A stretch of DNA of 64,000 nt from Eublepharis macularius (GCF_028583425.1 NC_072795.1:6285001-6349000); one strand, 5' to 3'. Shown: positions 10,306 through 21,660, counted from the stretch's first letter. Program-made: numbers and translations. Notes: generated by a model not told the origin, from the sequence alone.

Positions 10306-10990
10306 GAGAGCCAGTTTGGTGTAGTGGTTAAGAGCGGCAGGACTCTAATCTGGAGAGGCAGGTTTGATTCCCCACTCCTCCACTTGAAGCCAGCTGGGTG
10401 ACCTTGAGTCAGTCACTTAAGAACAGCAGGACTCTAATCTGGAGAGCCAGGTTTGATTCTCCACTCCTCCGCTTGAAGCCAGCTGGGTGACCTCGGGTCA
10501 GTCACTTAAGAACAGCAGGACTCTAATCTGGAGAGCCAGGTTTGATTCCCCACTCCTCCACTTGAAGCCAGCTGGGTGACCTTGAGTCAGTCACTTAAGA
10601 ACAGCAGGACTCTAATCTGGAGAGCCAGGTTTGATTCCCCACTCCTCCACTTGAAGCCAGCTGGGTGACCTTGGGTCAGTCACTTAAGAACAGCAGGACT
10701 CTAATCTGGAGAACCAGGTTTGATTCCCCTCCTCCGCTTGAAGCCAGCTGGGTGACCTCGGGTCAGTCACTTAAGAACAGCAGGACTCTAATCTGGAGAG
10801 CCAGGTTTGATTCCCCTCCTCCGCTTGAAGCCAGCTGGGAGACCTTGGGTCAGTCACAGCTCTCTCAGAGCTCTCTCAGCCCCACCTACCTCACAGGGTA
10901 TCTGTTGTGAGGAGAGAACGGAAAGGTGATTGTAAACCATTCAGAGGTTCCTTTGGGTAGTGAAAGGCGGGCTATAAAACCAACTCTCCA
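10306..10990 (+). mobile_element. SINE with its tRNA-like head amplified about six-fold in tandem
   Basis: The head starts GAGCCAGTTTGGTGTAGTGG. The GACTCTAATCT motif recurs at 10341, 10430, 10519, 10608, 10697 and 10784, so the period is 89 bp (87 in the last step). Each unit repeats the B-box-like GGTTTGATTCC. The body and tail follow only once after the last unit, and the tail ends at the ATC/TTC microsatellite. Confidence 0.85.
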
Positions 10991-11196
10991 TCATCATCAT
11001 CTTCTTTGTCTTCAACATTGTCAGCTTTGTTGTCTTCGTCATCCTTGTTGCAGTCAGTGTCATTGTCTTCATCATCTTCATTGTCTTCATCATCTTCATT
11101 GTCTTCATCATCTTCATCTTCATCATCTTCATCATCTTCGTCATCTTGTCATCTTCGTCATCGTCATCTTCTTCATCGTCATCTTCTTCTTCATTC
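10987..11196. repeat. Imperfect (ATC/TTC)n microsatellite
   Basis: CATCAT and CTTC/GTC triplets run directly from the SINE tail, suggesting growth from that tail. The Asp/Glu/Met-Lys and Ser-rich frames here are shadows of the repeat. Confidence 0.85.
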
Positions 11197-11554
11197 CATT
11201 GACTAGAGCCCACTTCATCAGAAGTATTGCCTCATCAACCTGAGGGACACCTGGTATCCTTACAGGGTTGTTCTAAAAGGTGTGCTCAGTTTGCGGGGGG
11301 GGGGGGGTGACACCTGGCCACATGGTTTTCTACCAAGCCTGCTTGATAAGGAACCCGTGGCGTGGCCGGCATGAATATGTGGCCTCGGATGGAGATGACT
11401 TGGGCTTTGGGAGTTTCACAAACCTGACGACGCAGAGCAGAAAAAGAGACCATCCGAGAAGCCTGGACTCTGACCTGTGATTTAAAAAGGTGGGTGTAAA
11501 AAAGGAAATGGATGTGGGACGAAGATGCTGGTGAGTGATCCAGGTATGTGCCAT
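11197..11554. other. No gene seen; short poly-G run
   Basis: A G homopolymer is at about 11296-11307. Otherwise unique. Confidence 0.4.
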
Positions 11555-12150
11555 GTGTGTGTTATATGCTGTCAAGTTGCCTCCAACCTATGGTGACCCT
11601 ATGAATGAAAGACCTCCAACAGACTTGCTCAGATCCTGCAAACTGGAGGACGTGGCTTCTTTTATTGAGTCAAGCCATCTCGTTTTAGGTCTTCCTCTTT
11701 TCCTGTTGCCTTCTACTTTTCCCAGCATTATTGATTTTTCCAGAGAATCTTGTCTTCTCACGATAGCCTCAATGTTGCCATTGTAGCTTCTAGGGTAAGA
11801 ATTCAGGCTTGATTTGATCTAGTACCCACTTATTTGACTTTTTGTCTGTCTTATGGTATCCGCAAAACTCTCCTCCAGCACCACATTTCATTTCAAATGA
11901 ATCAATTTTTTTCCTGTCAGTTTTCTTCACTGTCCAGCTTTCACATTCATACATCGTAATGGGGAATACCATCGTTTGGATTATCTTGATCTTGGTTCCC
12001 AGAGAGACGTCTTTATCTTTAAGGATCTTATCTAGCTCCCTCACAGCTGCTCTTCCAAGTCTCAATCTTCTTCTGATTTCTTCATTTCAGTCTCCCTGTT
12101 GGTTGATGATTGAGCCAAGGAATAGAAAATCTCGGACAATTTCAAAGTGC
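11555..12150 (-). mobile_element. BovB (RTE) LINE 3' fragment
   Basis: The minus-strand reading contains the C-terminal part of the BovB RT protein: KILKDKDVSLGTKIKIIQT, then PITMYECESWTVKK, then a basic GYHKTDKKSNKWVLDQIKPE stretch. The final HIMRRQDSLE block seen in the other copies is disrupted by a small deletion, and frameshifts break the frame. The non-coding end GCCTCCAACCTATGGTGACC is the BovB 3' end. Decayed and inactive. Confidence 0.85.
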
Positions 12151-13077
12151 TGTAAACACCAGATATTATAATTCTTCGGGAAGAACATTCCGAAAGTTTC
12201 GTGTTCCAGTGCCAGAAACCCAGACTTTTGCCACGAGAGGTTCCTCCCTGTCCCCGCACACACATGGGCACCGGGAAGCCACTGGAGTTACAGGAGTTTC
12301 CAGATGCCCAGTTTGGTTCCCATTTTCCCCTTTTATTCCTGAGAAAATAAAAACCGAATTTTCTCTTGTTTCGGTAGACGAGTTTAAGCCATCAGGATGG
12401 TCCACCCACAGCCACTACCGAGAAGGAGCTCCACTTTCAAACCGGCACAAAGGCAGCAAGTTACCACGTCCCATTGTGCCAATGCCTCCCTTGTTAGCAG
12501 TCAGGCCCGCTATGGAAAAAGGCAGTTAATGGATATGAAATAGCATAACCCCCTCCTCATGTGCCATTAGCACAAAACACTGCCTGGCCCGGCAGAACAG
12601 ATGCCAACCCCGCTTGGTGTTGGAAAATTACCAGAAGGTGTGTCGGATTGACTAGCCCTCCCTCCATACCCTGGAGAAGCACTTAAGTGAAACAAAGAGG
12701 TCTTGCAGGAGTTCCTGCTTTATCGCACATCTTTTATCTATCACAGGTAGAAACATTAAGCCTCTCCTAACTTATTGTCCAAGCCGTTATATTTGAAGTA
12801 AGACCTCAGTCTGCCCCGAGATACATTTTGCACTATAATTGGGCTCCCTCCAGCCATGTGCTGTGTGTGTGTTCTGGGACCCATCCACACACCCTCAGAT
12901 TACATCTGAGCTTTCTCTTTCCCTGCCATGAAGTGCTGTCGCTTTGTTGCCCCCGTGGACCCCTCCATCTTCAGTAACTATCGTCCTCCCTGAAGTTGCT
13001 TTCCCATTTCCTCACTGCTTTCTTAGTTAGCTCTGTGTGTGTGCCGTGCGTTTGTCTTTTACTGCTGTGTTTATAAA
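12151..13077. other. No gene seen; unique sequence
   Basis: No repeat ends were recognised. The 139-codon plus frame at 12110-12529 begins in the BovB piece and shows no domain. Confidence 0.4.
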
Positions 13078-13298
13078 ATAGCAAAGAGTCCAGTAGTGCC
13101 TTTAAGACAAACCCACTTAGTTGTAGCATAAGCTTTCGAGAGCCACAGCTCTCTTCGTCAAATGCATCTGAGAAATAGAGCTGTGGTTCTCGAAAGCGTA
13201 TGCTACAACTAAGTGGGTTAGTCTTAAAGGTGCTACTGGACCTTTATAGTAAAATTTTGCTACTACAGACTAACACGGCTAACTCCTCTGGATCTGTA
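13078..13298. mobile_element. Hammerhead-core inverted-repeat retroelement (type a), complete copy
   Basis: Two arms in opposite orientation carry the same terminal sequence (AGTCCAGTAG...AAGACTAACC). The flanks TTTATAAA at 13070-13077 and 13299-13306 are an 8-bp TSD. The right arm has GAGAGC-loop-GTTCTCGAAAGC, which resembles stem II and the GAAA box of a hammerhead; the left arm has the same in reverse. It ends TACAGACTAACACGGCTAAC. The layout parallels PLE termini. Confidence 0.65.
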
Positions 13299-13390
13299 TT
13301 TATAAAGAAACCTTTCCTTTAGAACTTCTGCCTGTTTATTTGAGAGTTTTCTAAGGGAACGATCCTGTTTTACAATGGTGGAGATTCCTA

Positions 13391-13537
13391 GGCCATTTTC
13401 ACACGTTTTTCAGGCTCCAGTACATTGCACAAAGCTCCCGCTAGGACAGCGTCTTCTTGAAATTGCGCCAGGAAGATGCTGTCCTTGCAGGAGCTTTGTG
13501 AGACATACCGGAGCCAGTAAGATGTGTGAAAATGGCT
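13391..13537. mobile_element. Harbinger-type palindromic MITE, TSD CTA
   Basis: TIRs GGCCATTTTCACAC and GTGTGAAAATGGCT. The flanking CTA is duplicated at 13388-13390 and 13538-13540. The interior forms long imperfect arms (CAAAGCTCCCGC against GCAGGAGCTTTG). See the related elements at 19460, 33813, 36190 and 54581. Confidence 0.7.
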
Positions 13538-13930
13538 CTAGTTAACCCCTCTCGCTGTATCTCTTTTAATACTAATTCCCCCAACTCCCATGGAGACCCC
13601 CCATTAGGGTAATACTCTTCCTCCCCCCCTTTCCCAGCTGAGCCACCGCACACAGCTTGGTAAGGAAAATGGAGGGGGAAAGGGCTGTGTTTTATTTATT
13701 TATTTTTATTTTACTTAATTTATACTCCGCTTTTCTTCCCAATGGGGACCCAAAATTGCTTACAAAGCACCCGTTCTCCTGACTTTCGGCAGACTATACA
13801 AAACTGAATTATTCAGGAGGGCTTTCTACTCAGATTACAGGACTATGTCATAAGAAATAGTGATGCCTTGGTAGGGACAGGGACTATATGCTGCTCTGCT
13901 GGGTACTGTCTGCTGATGCAGACATGCTCT
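13538..13930. other. No gene seen; contains a SINE tail fragment
   Basis: At 13688-13768 there is a minus-orientation SINE 3' tail (TTTATACTCCGC, CCAATGGGGACCC). The rest is unnamed. Confidence 0.45.
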
Positions 13931-14260
13931 TACTAGGGAGTTTCCACATTGCTAATCAGCCATGTAAATTAATTATGCCTCTCCCAAGGCTCTATCAATT
14001 TCACCTCCCCTTCAGGATGTGAAGGTGAAATTAGCAAACCCTTTGAGGAGCCATCTCTGTGGCTCTGTCTTTTAAAACTACCCTCATGTAGAGAGGTGAA
14101 ATTGACAGAGCCTTGGGGGAGGCGAAGATGAAATTGACAGACCCTCTGAGGCATGATCTCCACTGGCTCTGTCTTTTTAAACTATGCTTCCTGGCTAACA
14201 TTACGTCTCCATACATTTGAGCATCCTTATATAAGGTGTCTCATGTAGAGAGACTGCTTT
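13931..14260. mobile_element. Decayed long-TIR MITE related to 33577-34614
   Basis: It shares GGTGAAATTGACAGA, GCTCTGTCTTTTAAAACTA and TCTCATGTAGAGAGACTG with the element at 33577-34614. The inner part holds inverted copies of the GAAATT(A/G)(A/G)CA segment. Ends are uncertain. Confidence 0.5.
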
Positions 14261-14800
14261 GCTTTACAAGTATACAAGAAGTACATTGTTTGGAGGTGCA
14301 GAGGTGCTTCTATTTGAGGCTGAAGTTGCTTCTCAGTTCCTTATTTACACTTCCTATTTCCTTGTTTGGTAATTTGACTAGGGGACAGCACAGCTTCTTC
14401 CAGAGTCTCTGTGAGGTTCCCCTTTTGCTTGCAGGTCAAGACGAGGGTACTAACTCAAGTTCCTGCTCTTAGGTTCACACAGCAGAGACATATGTGTCCA
14501 AAACAACATCCATTTATTAGCAATTAGATACGGGGTTGGGAGCACCTGTTTTCAGGACAAGGAAGTTCATGCAGTCTATAAATCTAACTAACAAACAGAA
14601 CTAACCGAACAGGGACTCATGAGACCAAAACAATGCCCACAAATATCAGAGGAAGGAATAGACTGCTCTATTGTAATGTGTATGATAAATGCACCGAAAC
14701 AAATCTCTATGATCTGCGGTACAAAGTTCATCTGGGGGCACAGAACTTTTAAAGTGTCAATATTTGTGGATGGGTTTGCGATGATGGAACTTATGTCATA
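14261..14800. other. No gene seen
   Basis: Nothing firm. TTCACACAGCAGAGACATAT followed by CCATTTATTAG (a minus-strand AATAAA) at about 14472-14520 might be an LTR fragment. Confidence 0.35.
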
Positions 14801-15055
14801 GGAGCCAGTTTGGTGTAGTGGTTAAGAGCATGGGACTCTAACCTGGAGAGCCGGGTTTGATTCCCCACTCCTCCACTTGAAGCCAGCTGGGTGACCTTGG
14901 GCTAGTCACGGCTCTCTCAGAGCTCTCTCAGCCTCACCCACCTCACAGGGTGTTTGTTGAGGGGATAATAATGACATACTTTGTGAACCGCTCTGAGTGG
15001 GCATTAAATTGTCCTGAAGGGGGGTATATAAATCGAATGTTGTTGTTGTTGTTGT
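14801..15055 (+). mobile_element. tRNA-derived SINE with (GTT)n tail
   Basis: Full-length copy: GGAGCCAGTTTGGTGTAGTG, a B-box-like GGTTTGATTCC, then CTCTCTCAGAG repeats, then CGAATGTTGTTGTTGTTG. Confidence 0.88.
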
Positions 15056-15495
15056 TATTTATAGTCCGCCTTTCTCACTAAGACTCAAGGCGGATTACAC
15101 AGTGTGAGATTAGTACAATTATAACTTTAGCAAGAATGCAATACAGAGTTGAAGAAAATGCTGAAACAGAAGATAAGCAATTCTAGGGTTGACAAAGGAG
15201 CACATACTTTAAGCAACAGATATGTAAGGCAACATAGTGGTGAAGTCTGTGGTCATTAGTGGAGCATCTGAGATCCCCTCCCTACAATACAAAAACCTTT
15301 TAAAATAATTTGGTTTTGCATCGTTTGTGGAAAGCTAGGAGAGTGGGGGCTCTCCTGACCTCCTCAGGCAGGCCGTTCCACAGGGTAGGGGCCATCATAG
15401 CGAAGGCCCATGTACGGGCTGCTGTCAATTTCACCCATGTGCAGGCTGGCACCTACAGGAGACCCTGTTCAGCTGAGCGAAGTTGCCATGGACGA
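15056..15495 (-). mobile_element. LINE 3'-UTR-like fragment (CR1/L2-type, tentative)
   Basis: It shares GACTCAAGGCGGATTACACA and the following roughly 250 bp with 31078-31440, and contains CAGGCCGTTCCACAGGGT. The polarity and family are inferred from general similarity to squamate LINE tails; no coding part is seen. Confidence 0.45.
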
Positions 15496-15498
15496 ACC

Positions 15499-15717
15499 TA
15501 GATGACTGCCAGTCTCCAGTTGGTGACTGGAGATCTCCCAGAATTACAACTCATCTCCAGGCCACAGAGATGAACTCTGGAGAAAATGGCTGCTCTGAAG
15601 GGTGAAGTCCACGGCATTATACCCCACTGCGCCCCCCCAAACCCCACCCTCTCCAGGTTCCACCTCCCCCCCCCCACAAATCTCCAGGAATTTCCCAACC
15701 TGGACCTGGCAACCCTA
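15499..15717 (+). mobile_element. TAGGGTTGCCA-family short element
   Basis: The body GGAGATCTCCCAGAATTACA, then GAGAAAATGGCTGCT, and the end CCTGGCAACCCT are clear; the left TIR is eroded. Confidence 0.78.
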
Positions 15718-16160
15718 GGTAGGACTAAGTGACAATGTTGGCTAGATCCAACCCTATAGCTATATATTTATTCTTTATTTTTTAAAAAAAAAACAGCAAA
15801 AAGCCTGCTAGTGGTAGAGGTGAGAAAGGGCAGGTGTAAAGGGAACGCAGGAGAAATTCCCCGCCCTGTGCAAATGCTCCATTGCTGCTGCAAATCCCAT
15901 GCTTGCTTTCATAGTGGTAGGGAGATCAGAATAGGGAATCATCCCATGCAGAAGCAACCCAGGAGATCTGAGAATGGATCCCTAAAGCATTTTCTAAATA
16001 GGAGATCAGGGCCACAGCGTGGGGGGAGGGGTTGCCCCTTTGCTCCATGCTGCTATTTGACTCCCAGAGGAAAACATAGAGGTTGCCTAATTGTTTCTCC
16101 TGGCAAAGCAAATAGCAACCTCTACACGCTGACTCGGGGTGTGAAAATGCTGCAGGATGT
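15718..16160. other. No gene seen
   Basis: A poly-A/T patch lies at 15770-15794. The 133-codon plus frame at 15811-16212 shows no domain and runs into the next repeat. Confidence 0.4.
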
Positions 16161-16376
16161 AGGGTCGCCAACCTCCAGGGGGTGGCTGGAGATTTCAGAA
16201 AATTACAACTGATTTGTAGGTGGCAGAGATCCATTCCCCCAGAGAAAATGGCTGTTTTAGAAGGTGACCTGTATGGCATTATAGCCCACCGAAGTCCCTT
16301 GCCTCCCCAAATTCCACCCTGCCCAAGTTGCACCCCCGAATCTCCAGGAATTTCCCAACCCAGACCTGGCAACCCT
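16161..16376 (+). mobile_element. TAGGGTTGCCA-family short element
   Basis: From AGGGTCGCCAACCTCCAGG to CCTGGCAACCCT; near full length. Confidence 0.8.
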
Positions 16377-16448
16377 GTGCAGGGCACTGGATTTTGACAA
16401 ACCCATCCAATGTGGTCTTGATCTGACTCGGGAAGCAGGGGCTGTGAC

Positions 16449-17005
16449 TAGACATGGGCACGAACAGGAAAAAAAAAAACCGAACACCCTGTTCGTTGTT
16501 CGGTGCCATCCACAAACAACGAACAACAAACATGGATGAACATGAACTGTTCCTGGACATGTTTGTTGTTCGTGGGGGCCAGAACCCCCCCCCAACCCAA
16601 CCCCCCACTTAGCTCTCCTCCCCTCAAGCCCACTTAACTGGCCCTTTAAAGATCCCTTTAAACTACTAGCTGGCAGGCGGCAGCCCTGCCCCTTTCCTGC
16701 AGGGCCCTTTAAACACCCCACAAACTGACCTCCCCAATGTCCAACACCCACCAAATTTGCAGTCCTCACTGTCCTCTGAAGACCCCCCAAGTTTCAGAGG
16801 GATTGCACCCCGGGAAAGGCACGATCCACGGGTCTCCCCGTTGGCTGTCATTTTATCTTCACAGTGGCAAAAACGGCAATGAACAAGGCTTGCAACAACC
16901 ACCTGTTCGTTTAGGATGGGGCCTCACGAACAGCTTGTTCGAGAACAGCAGATTGGGCTGTTCGTGGGTTTTTTCTGTTCGTAATGCTGTTCGTGCCCAT
17001 GTCTA
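16449..17005. mobile_element. hAT-type element, TIR TAGACATGGGCACGAAC
   Basis: TIRs TAGACATGGGCACGAAC and GTTCGTGCCCATGTCTA are exact complements. The TSD GCTGTGAC is exact at 16441-16448 and 17006-17013. Subterminal repeats of GTTCGTT/AACGAAC are dense, as in hAT ends where transposase binds. No transposase frame; the minus frames here are shadows. Confidence 0.82.
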
Positions 17006-18099
17006 GCTGTGACTGCCAGGTACCAACAAAAACATTGGCAAGATCCATCCATGGATTTCCCAGTGTCCCTCCTGATCTATATCTCACATTATAAACCTGA
17101 CATGTGTTGGGGCATGGGTACCCAGCCTGTAGTCAAACATAAGAGTGAAGACTAACCTTTAAAAAGCTTTAAACCTGTGCATTACTGAACACCGAAAAGG
17201 AGAAAGAGACGCTAACTACACTGTCTCTGCCAGCAGAAATGGCCACAGGGTATCTTGCTTGTCCCTTTCTCTGACTCCCGGGGACCATCCCCAGGGCTTG
17301 TGAAACCAGCGGGGCAAACAAGCCTGTCCCTGACAGCATTTGGAACTGCACGGAATGATGCTTCTAAAGCTTTGCAAAGGTTAGCTCAGGTCACGTTTGA
17401 CTTCGAGTTGGGTCAGGCACCCATGACCCGACACATCCAATGTAATGTATATTTTGTCTCTTGGTTTAGTGACTGATTAATGTTGCGCAGGCACAAAGTC
17501 CTCAACTCTGTAGCTCCCATAACTGCAGACTTTCAAAGCTGCTCTAACAAGTCCGAATCCCAGCTTTGCAAAAGTGTTCAATGGACGAAGAGAGACACAA
17601 AGTGTTAAGAGGGACCGAAATGACCTGAACACAGCTTCACGGTCCTGAAAACATGAACATTTTTTGTTTACGAGGAAGTCCAGTTGGGTCCTCAGCAAAG
17701 TCCTGCGAGAAGAGCAGTTCTCTAAGGTTCAGCTGAGTTGGAGGTAGGGATCCTAGATCCTCTGGTGGGGACAAGGGATTCCCTACTCCCACCCCCACCC
17801 CCCACCTGAGTGCTGGGCTCCCCTTCCTCCCTGCTCCAACCCTCCTCCCCTTTCCCTACACATTGATGTCACTTCAGGGAAGTGACATCATCACAACACA
17901 CACACCCCTCAAATTAAAAGTGAGTGCTGGGTTCCTCTCCCTCCCGCTGTGAGGGTAAGGGGACTTGGCAACCTTAACTGACGGCAGAGTTGTGTTAGGA
18001 GCCTATTGGTTCACAGTCATGATGTCACCAACCTACTTCTTCCCCCTCAAAACTGGAGCAGTTTTGCAAAATTAAAAAAGCATTTGTGCCATCTGGGGG
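17006..18099. other. No gene seen; one dispersed repeat piece
   Basis: About 17745-17975 resembles 27860-28060 (GATGTCACTTCAGG, AAGTGACATCATC, then GGCAACCTTA). The rest is unique. Confidence 0.4.
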
Positions 18100-18328
18100 T
18101 AGGGTTGCCAGCCTCGAGGTAGTGGCTGGAAATCTCCCAGAATTACAACTGGTCTCCAGGCCACAGAGATCAATTCACCTGGAGAAAATGGCTACTTTGG
18201 GGGTTGGATTCTATGGAATTATGCCCCGCCAATGTCCTTTCCCTCCCCAAACCCCACTTTCTCCAGATTTCTCCAGGTGTCACCCCCAAGATCTCCAGGA
18301 ATTTCCCAGGTTGGAGCTGGCAACCCTA
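18100..18328 (+). mobile_element. TAGGGTTGCCA-family short element
   Basis: TAGGGTTGCCAGCCTC to GAGCTGGCAACCCTA; full length. Confidence 0.82.
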
Positions 18329-19459
18329 TCCAGGGGTGGAGTGGGATGAAAGATATATGCATAAATAAATACACATGTGCTGCTTGTTAGGACAAAAGGC
18401 AGCCAGGCCACCTGTCTGAATCATAAAGAAAAGGGCAAGACGAAGAGTTGATGTGAAGTTCAGCGTGCTATGTTGGAGGGCGCACACAGCATGGTGCAAG
18501 GCCAGTCCTGTACTGCAGGGGGAGATTCCCAAGGAAGCGGCATCGAAGAGGTAGACAATGGACAATCGATAAACCCAGAGCAATGGATGACTGTATGGGG
18601 AGAAAGGGATACATCGTCCTTTCATCTTACCCAGGGAAGTCCCCTGGGCACACTTGCACTGAATGGTTGCTGATAGCCAGGAGCAAATCTGAGCCAAGGA
18701 GGATTACAACACTCTAAATCCATCCAGTCAATAGTATAAGACATCAGATAAGCAATGTAATAGGACTCAGATTTCAGACATCTGAAAACAAAGCTTAAGT
18801 ATTAGACAGAATGAGTTAACAAAGCCAAACAGTGACATAGTAGATAACAGTGCAGTGGCAGCAAGATAATACATATAGTAAAAAAATTATATATGCTATA
18901 CACAGTAGTGTAGCCCCCGTTCCCTCTATTAACACATCTTCTTGAACGATTGCATCATAATATAGTCCTATTGATTCATTACAGATTCATTGTTCATTCA
19001 TTTGATTCATTAATCGATAATGTATTTCATGTAATGATCCCATCTTCAAAATGTGCTTTTTATTCTTCTGCACAGTAGCTTTCCCCCTCTTTTTGGAGCA
19101 CTTTGTAATGCTTTATTTTGTGAATTTAAATTTAGTATAATGATAGGCAATCTCCTTTCCCCATCGAAGGCACGCTATATAACCCTACTTATATTGTATT
19201 TATATGATGGGTTTTAATTGTTGTAAGTAGCGGGGAAACCAGTCTAAGATTAAATGAGGAATGTTAATATTTTTTAAACATTTTGTCTACTTGAATTGTT
19301 TTTCATGAAATAGATTTTAAAATGTTTTTAAATTTCCCCGCAAAATTATAAACATCTAAAATAAGCTTATCTACAAATTTGCCACTAGATGGCAACAACA
19401 GCTCCATATCTCATTCAAAATGGTATACTTCCTAACACAGACATAAATTCTGGGACCAG
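18329..19459. other. No gene seen; AT-rich sequence
   Basis: AT-rich from about 18700, with no open frame or repeat end that I could name. Confidence 0.45.
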
Positions 19460-19661
19460 GGCCGTTTCCACACGGCTTACCTTTGCTTGTAAGGACCCGG
19501 AACATTGCGCAAAAAACGCAGGAGATCGTGTTTTCTTGCGTGAGATTTGTGCGAAGTTGCGCAACGTCGCGCAAATCTCGCGCAAGAAAATGTGATCTTC
19601 TGCATTTTTTGCGCGATGTTCTGGGTCCTTACGAACAAAGGTAAGCCGTGTGGAAACAGCC
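19460..19661. mobile_element. Harbinger-type long palindrome, TSD CAG
   Basis: TIRs GGCCGTTTCCACACGGCTTA and the near complement ending GGAAACAGCC. The flanking CAG is duplicated (19457-19459, 19662-19664). The arms are close to perfect for most of the length, with a CpG-rich GCGCAA/TTGCGC core. Confidence 0.78.
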
Positions 19662-20149
19662 CAGGACAATAAACACAGATGCCAACTCAGCCCCCGTACT
19701 CAATCCAACAATGCAATCACTGGACCTAACAACACCAGTTATACCATCTCAGGATAATCCACCTGCTCATCTTCCAGTGTTACATACGCTATCCAGTGTC
19801 TGCACTGAACGAACAGACCAATCCCTACGCAAAACAATAAATGGACATAAATCTGAAACTAAAAATCACAACACTCAAAAACCAATGGGAGGACATTTTA
19901 ACCTTCTAGGATATTTCACAGTTGACCTAAAAGTGGCTCTCCTCAAGCAAAGGAGCTTCAAGGGCAGATTACAACATGAGATGTGTTGAACTTGAGTTCA
20001 TTCACAAATTCAGAGGTTGCATAGATACATAGGGTTCATATCTCACCACCAATGCTAATTTCTGCTCTAATCAAGCTGTGTTGTGCCTTTACCTGACTCC
20101 CTGCTTTGCTTCACCCTACCCACCTCCTAACTGGAATATAAAAGCTCAA
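19662..20149. other. No gene seen
   Basis: Unique sequence. The 113-codon plus frame at 19648-19989 has no recognised domain; a decayed element frame is possible but not shown. Confidence 0.35.
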
Positions 20150-20275
20150 AGATCTTCTAATGTCCTCGTATCTGAAAAAGGGAGCTCAAAAGCTTACACC
20201 CTGAAAATCTTGTTGGTCTTTAAGGTGCCACTGAACTCCGATCCTGCTGTCCTTATTTCAAGGCACAGGTGATGA
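20150..20275 (+). mobile_element. Hammerhead-type repeat (type c), 5'-truncated
   Basis: ATCTGAAAAAGGGAGCTCAA, then AAGCTTACACCCTG, then TTGTTGGTCTTTAAGGTGCC match the type c repeats at 52422-52728 and 63317-63608. The core is mutated (CTGAAAA, CAAAAGC). Confidence 0.6.
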
Positions 20276-20288
20276 TGGTATGGAGCAA

Positions 20289-20377
20289 TTGTTTGTTTGT
20301 TTGTTTGTTTGTTTGTTTGTTTGTTTGTTTGTTTGTTTGTTTGTTTGTTTGTTTGTTTGTTTGTTTGTTTGTTTGTT

Positions 20378-20428
<51 letters not shown>
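20289..20428. repeat. Compound microsatellite (TTTG)n then (TTTC)n
   Basis: About 22 TTTG units followed directly by about 13 TTTC units. The Phe/Val/Cys/Leu and Lys/Gln/Thr frames are shadows of it. Confidence 0.97.
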
Positions 20429-20859
20429 AACCCGCCCTCCCCGCAAGCGGGCTCAGGGCAAGGTACAGCATTGATTAAAATACAACTTAAAATCAATCAT
20501 AAAAACAGCAACAGATAAAATACTGTACTCCTTTCGGGGCAACCAGCGTGAGTGGACTCTCCATACCCCTTGTAGAGGGAGACTGTTGGAAGGCTCGGCA
20601 ATGACGGGTTAAAATTAGCCTCCACCATACGCCTGGCAGAACATCTCTGTCTTACAGGCTCACCTAAATGATACAATATTTCCAATTTGAGGCTAGGCAT
20701 CTGTGCTAGAGTAACCTGTGTCTCCCCCCCACCCCCACTTAGAGAAAACCAGGTGAGGCATTGGGCAATCCATGAATGCACCTCCAGCACTTTGGGGAGG
20801 GGGGGCATGTTTCCCCTTGCTTCTTTGCATGAGATACCTCCCCAGAGCTGCTATTTATC
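20429..20859. other. No gene seen; LINE or SINE tail piece at the left
   Basis: CCGCCCTCCCCGCAAGCGGG at 20431-20450 is the reverse of a common tail (compare GCGGGGAGGGCGGAATATA at 24189). The rest is unnamed. Confidence 0.4.
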
Positions 20860-21066
20860 TAGGGTTGCCAATTCTGGCATGGGTAATTCCTGAAGATTTG
20901 GGGGTAGTACCTAGTGAGGGACTTCTGCTTCTCCTAGGCTCTATAATATACCATAGAGTCTGCCCTCTGGGGTTGCCATTTTCTCCAGGGGGACTGATCA
21001 CTGTAGTTGGGAGATCAGTTGTAATTCTAGGAGAATTCCACTTCCACCTGGATGTTGGTAACCTTA
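20860..21066 (-). mobile_element. TAGGGTTGCCA-family short element
   Basis: AGGGTTGCCAATTCTGG at the left, GGAGATCAGTTGTAATTCTA in the body and TGGTAACCTTA at the right; decayed. Confidence 0.72.
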
Positions 21067-21153
21067 TATTTGCCTTTTTGGGGAAATCATAGTAAAGGGG
21101 CAAATATCAGCTCAGTTGAGTTTATGTGGGGAAGGGACTGAGGTGTGAACAAA

Positions 21154-21329
21154 AGTGCCAATTCTGGATTGGGAAATACCTGGAGGAGAGGGAGCTCAGC
21201 AGGGGTGTAGTGCCATAGAGCCCACCTTCCAAAGCAAGCATTTTCTCCAGGGTAACTGATCTCTTTAGTCTGAAGATCAGTTGTAATTCCGGGAGATCCC
21301 CCGGGCCCGCCTGGAGGTTGGCAACCCTA
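21154..21329 (-). mobile_element. TAGGGTTGCCA-family short element, truncated
   Basis: The body reads ATTTTCTCCAGGGTAACTGA and the right end is GGAGGTTGGCAACCCTA. Confidence 0.75.
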
Positions 21330-21660
21330 AATGGCACAGAGGCCCGCAGTTAAAGAGAAGGGATCTTAATGGAAGATCCCCCTTATCTTATGGTCTTGAT
21401 CTGAATTCCCTCCTCCCCCTGCCCCCAGCAGTTGCCATTTAGCTATTAATTTATTTAAGATATTTCTATCACACCTTCTTCATTAGGTGTGAGGTTGCTA
21501 ACAAAGCAACAAGTTGCAAACACCCAATAGAACAATCAGCAAGGTAACAACTGCTGGATGTGCAAAAACAATTTCTCTTCCACCAAATGGCCTTTGAAAT
21601 AAAACAGAAGGTGAAGGTTCCCTCAGTGCCCACTGTCAGTCCTAGGGTGTCAGTCTCTGG
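21330..21660. other. No gene seen
   Basis: Mixed sequence with a SINE-tail-like patch at about 21440-21500 (TTTATTTAAGATATTTCTAT). Nothing firm. Confidence 0.35.

Noticed and set aside
10926..11243. Ser/His-rich and Asp/Glu/Lys/Met-rich frames
   Set aside because: Shadows of the ATC/TTC microsatellite following a SINE tail.
14801..14890. A tRNA gene
   Set aside because: Box-like motifs belong to a SINE head; no cloverleaf with acceptor stem is apparent.
19460..19661. A 5-bp TSD (CCAGG) marking a Transib-like element
   Set aside because: A 3-bp CWG/CTA TSD fits all five related insertions exactly, whereas the 5-bp version fails at 33813 and 13391; the TIRs also do not start with CAC.
20280..20518. 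Phe/Val/Cys/Leu and Lys/Gln/Thr-rich frames
   Set aside because: Shadows of the TTTG/TTTC microsatellite.
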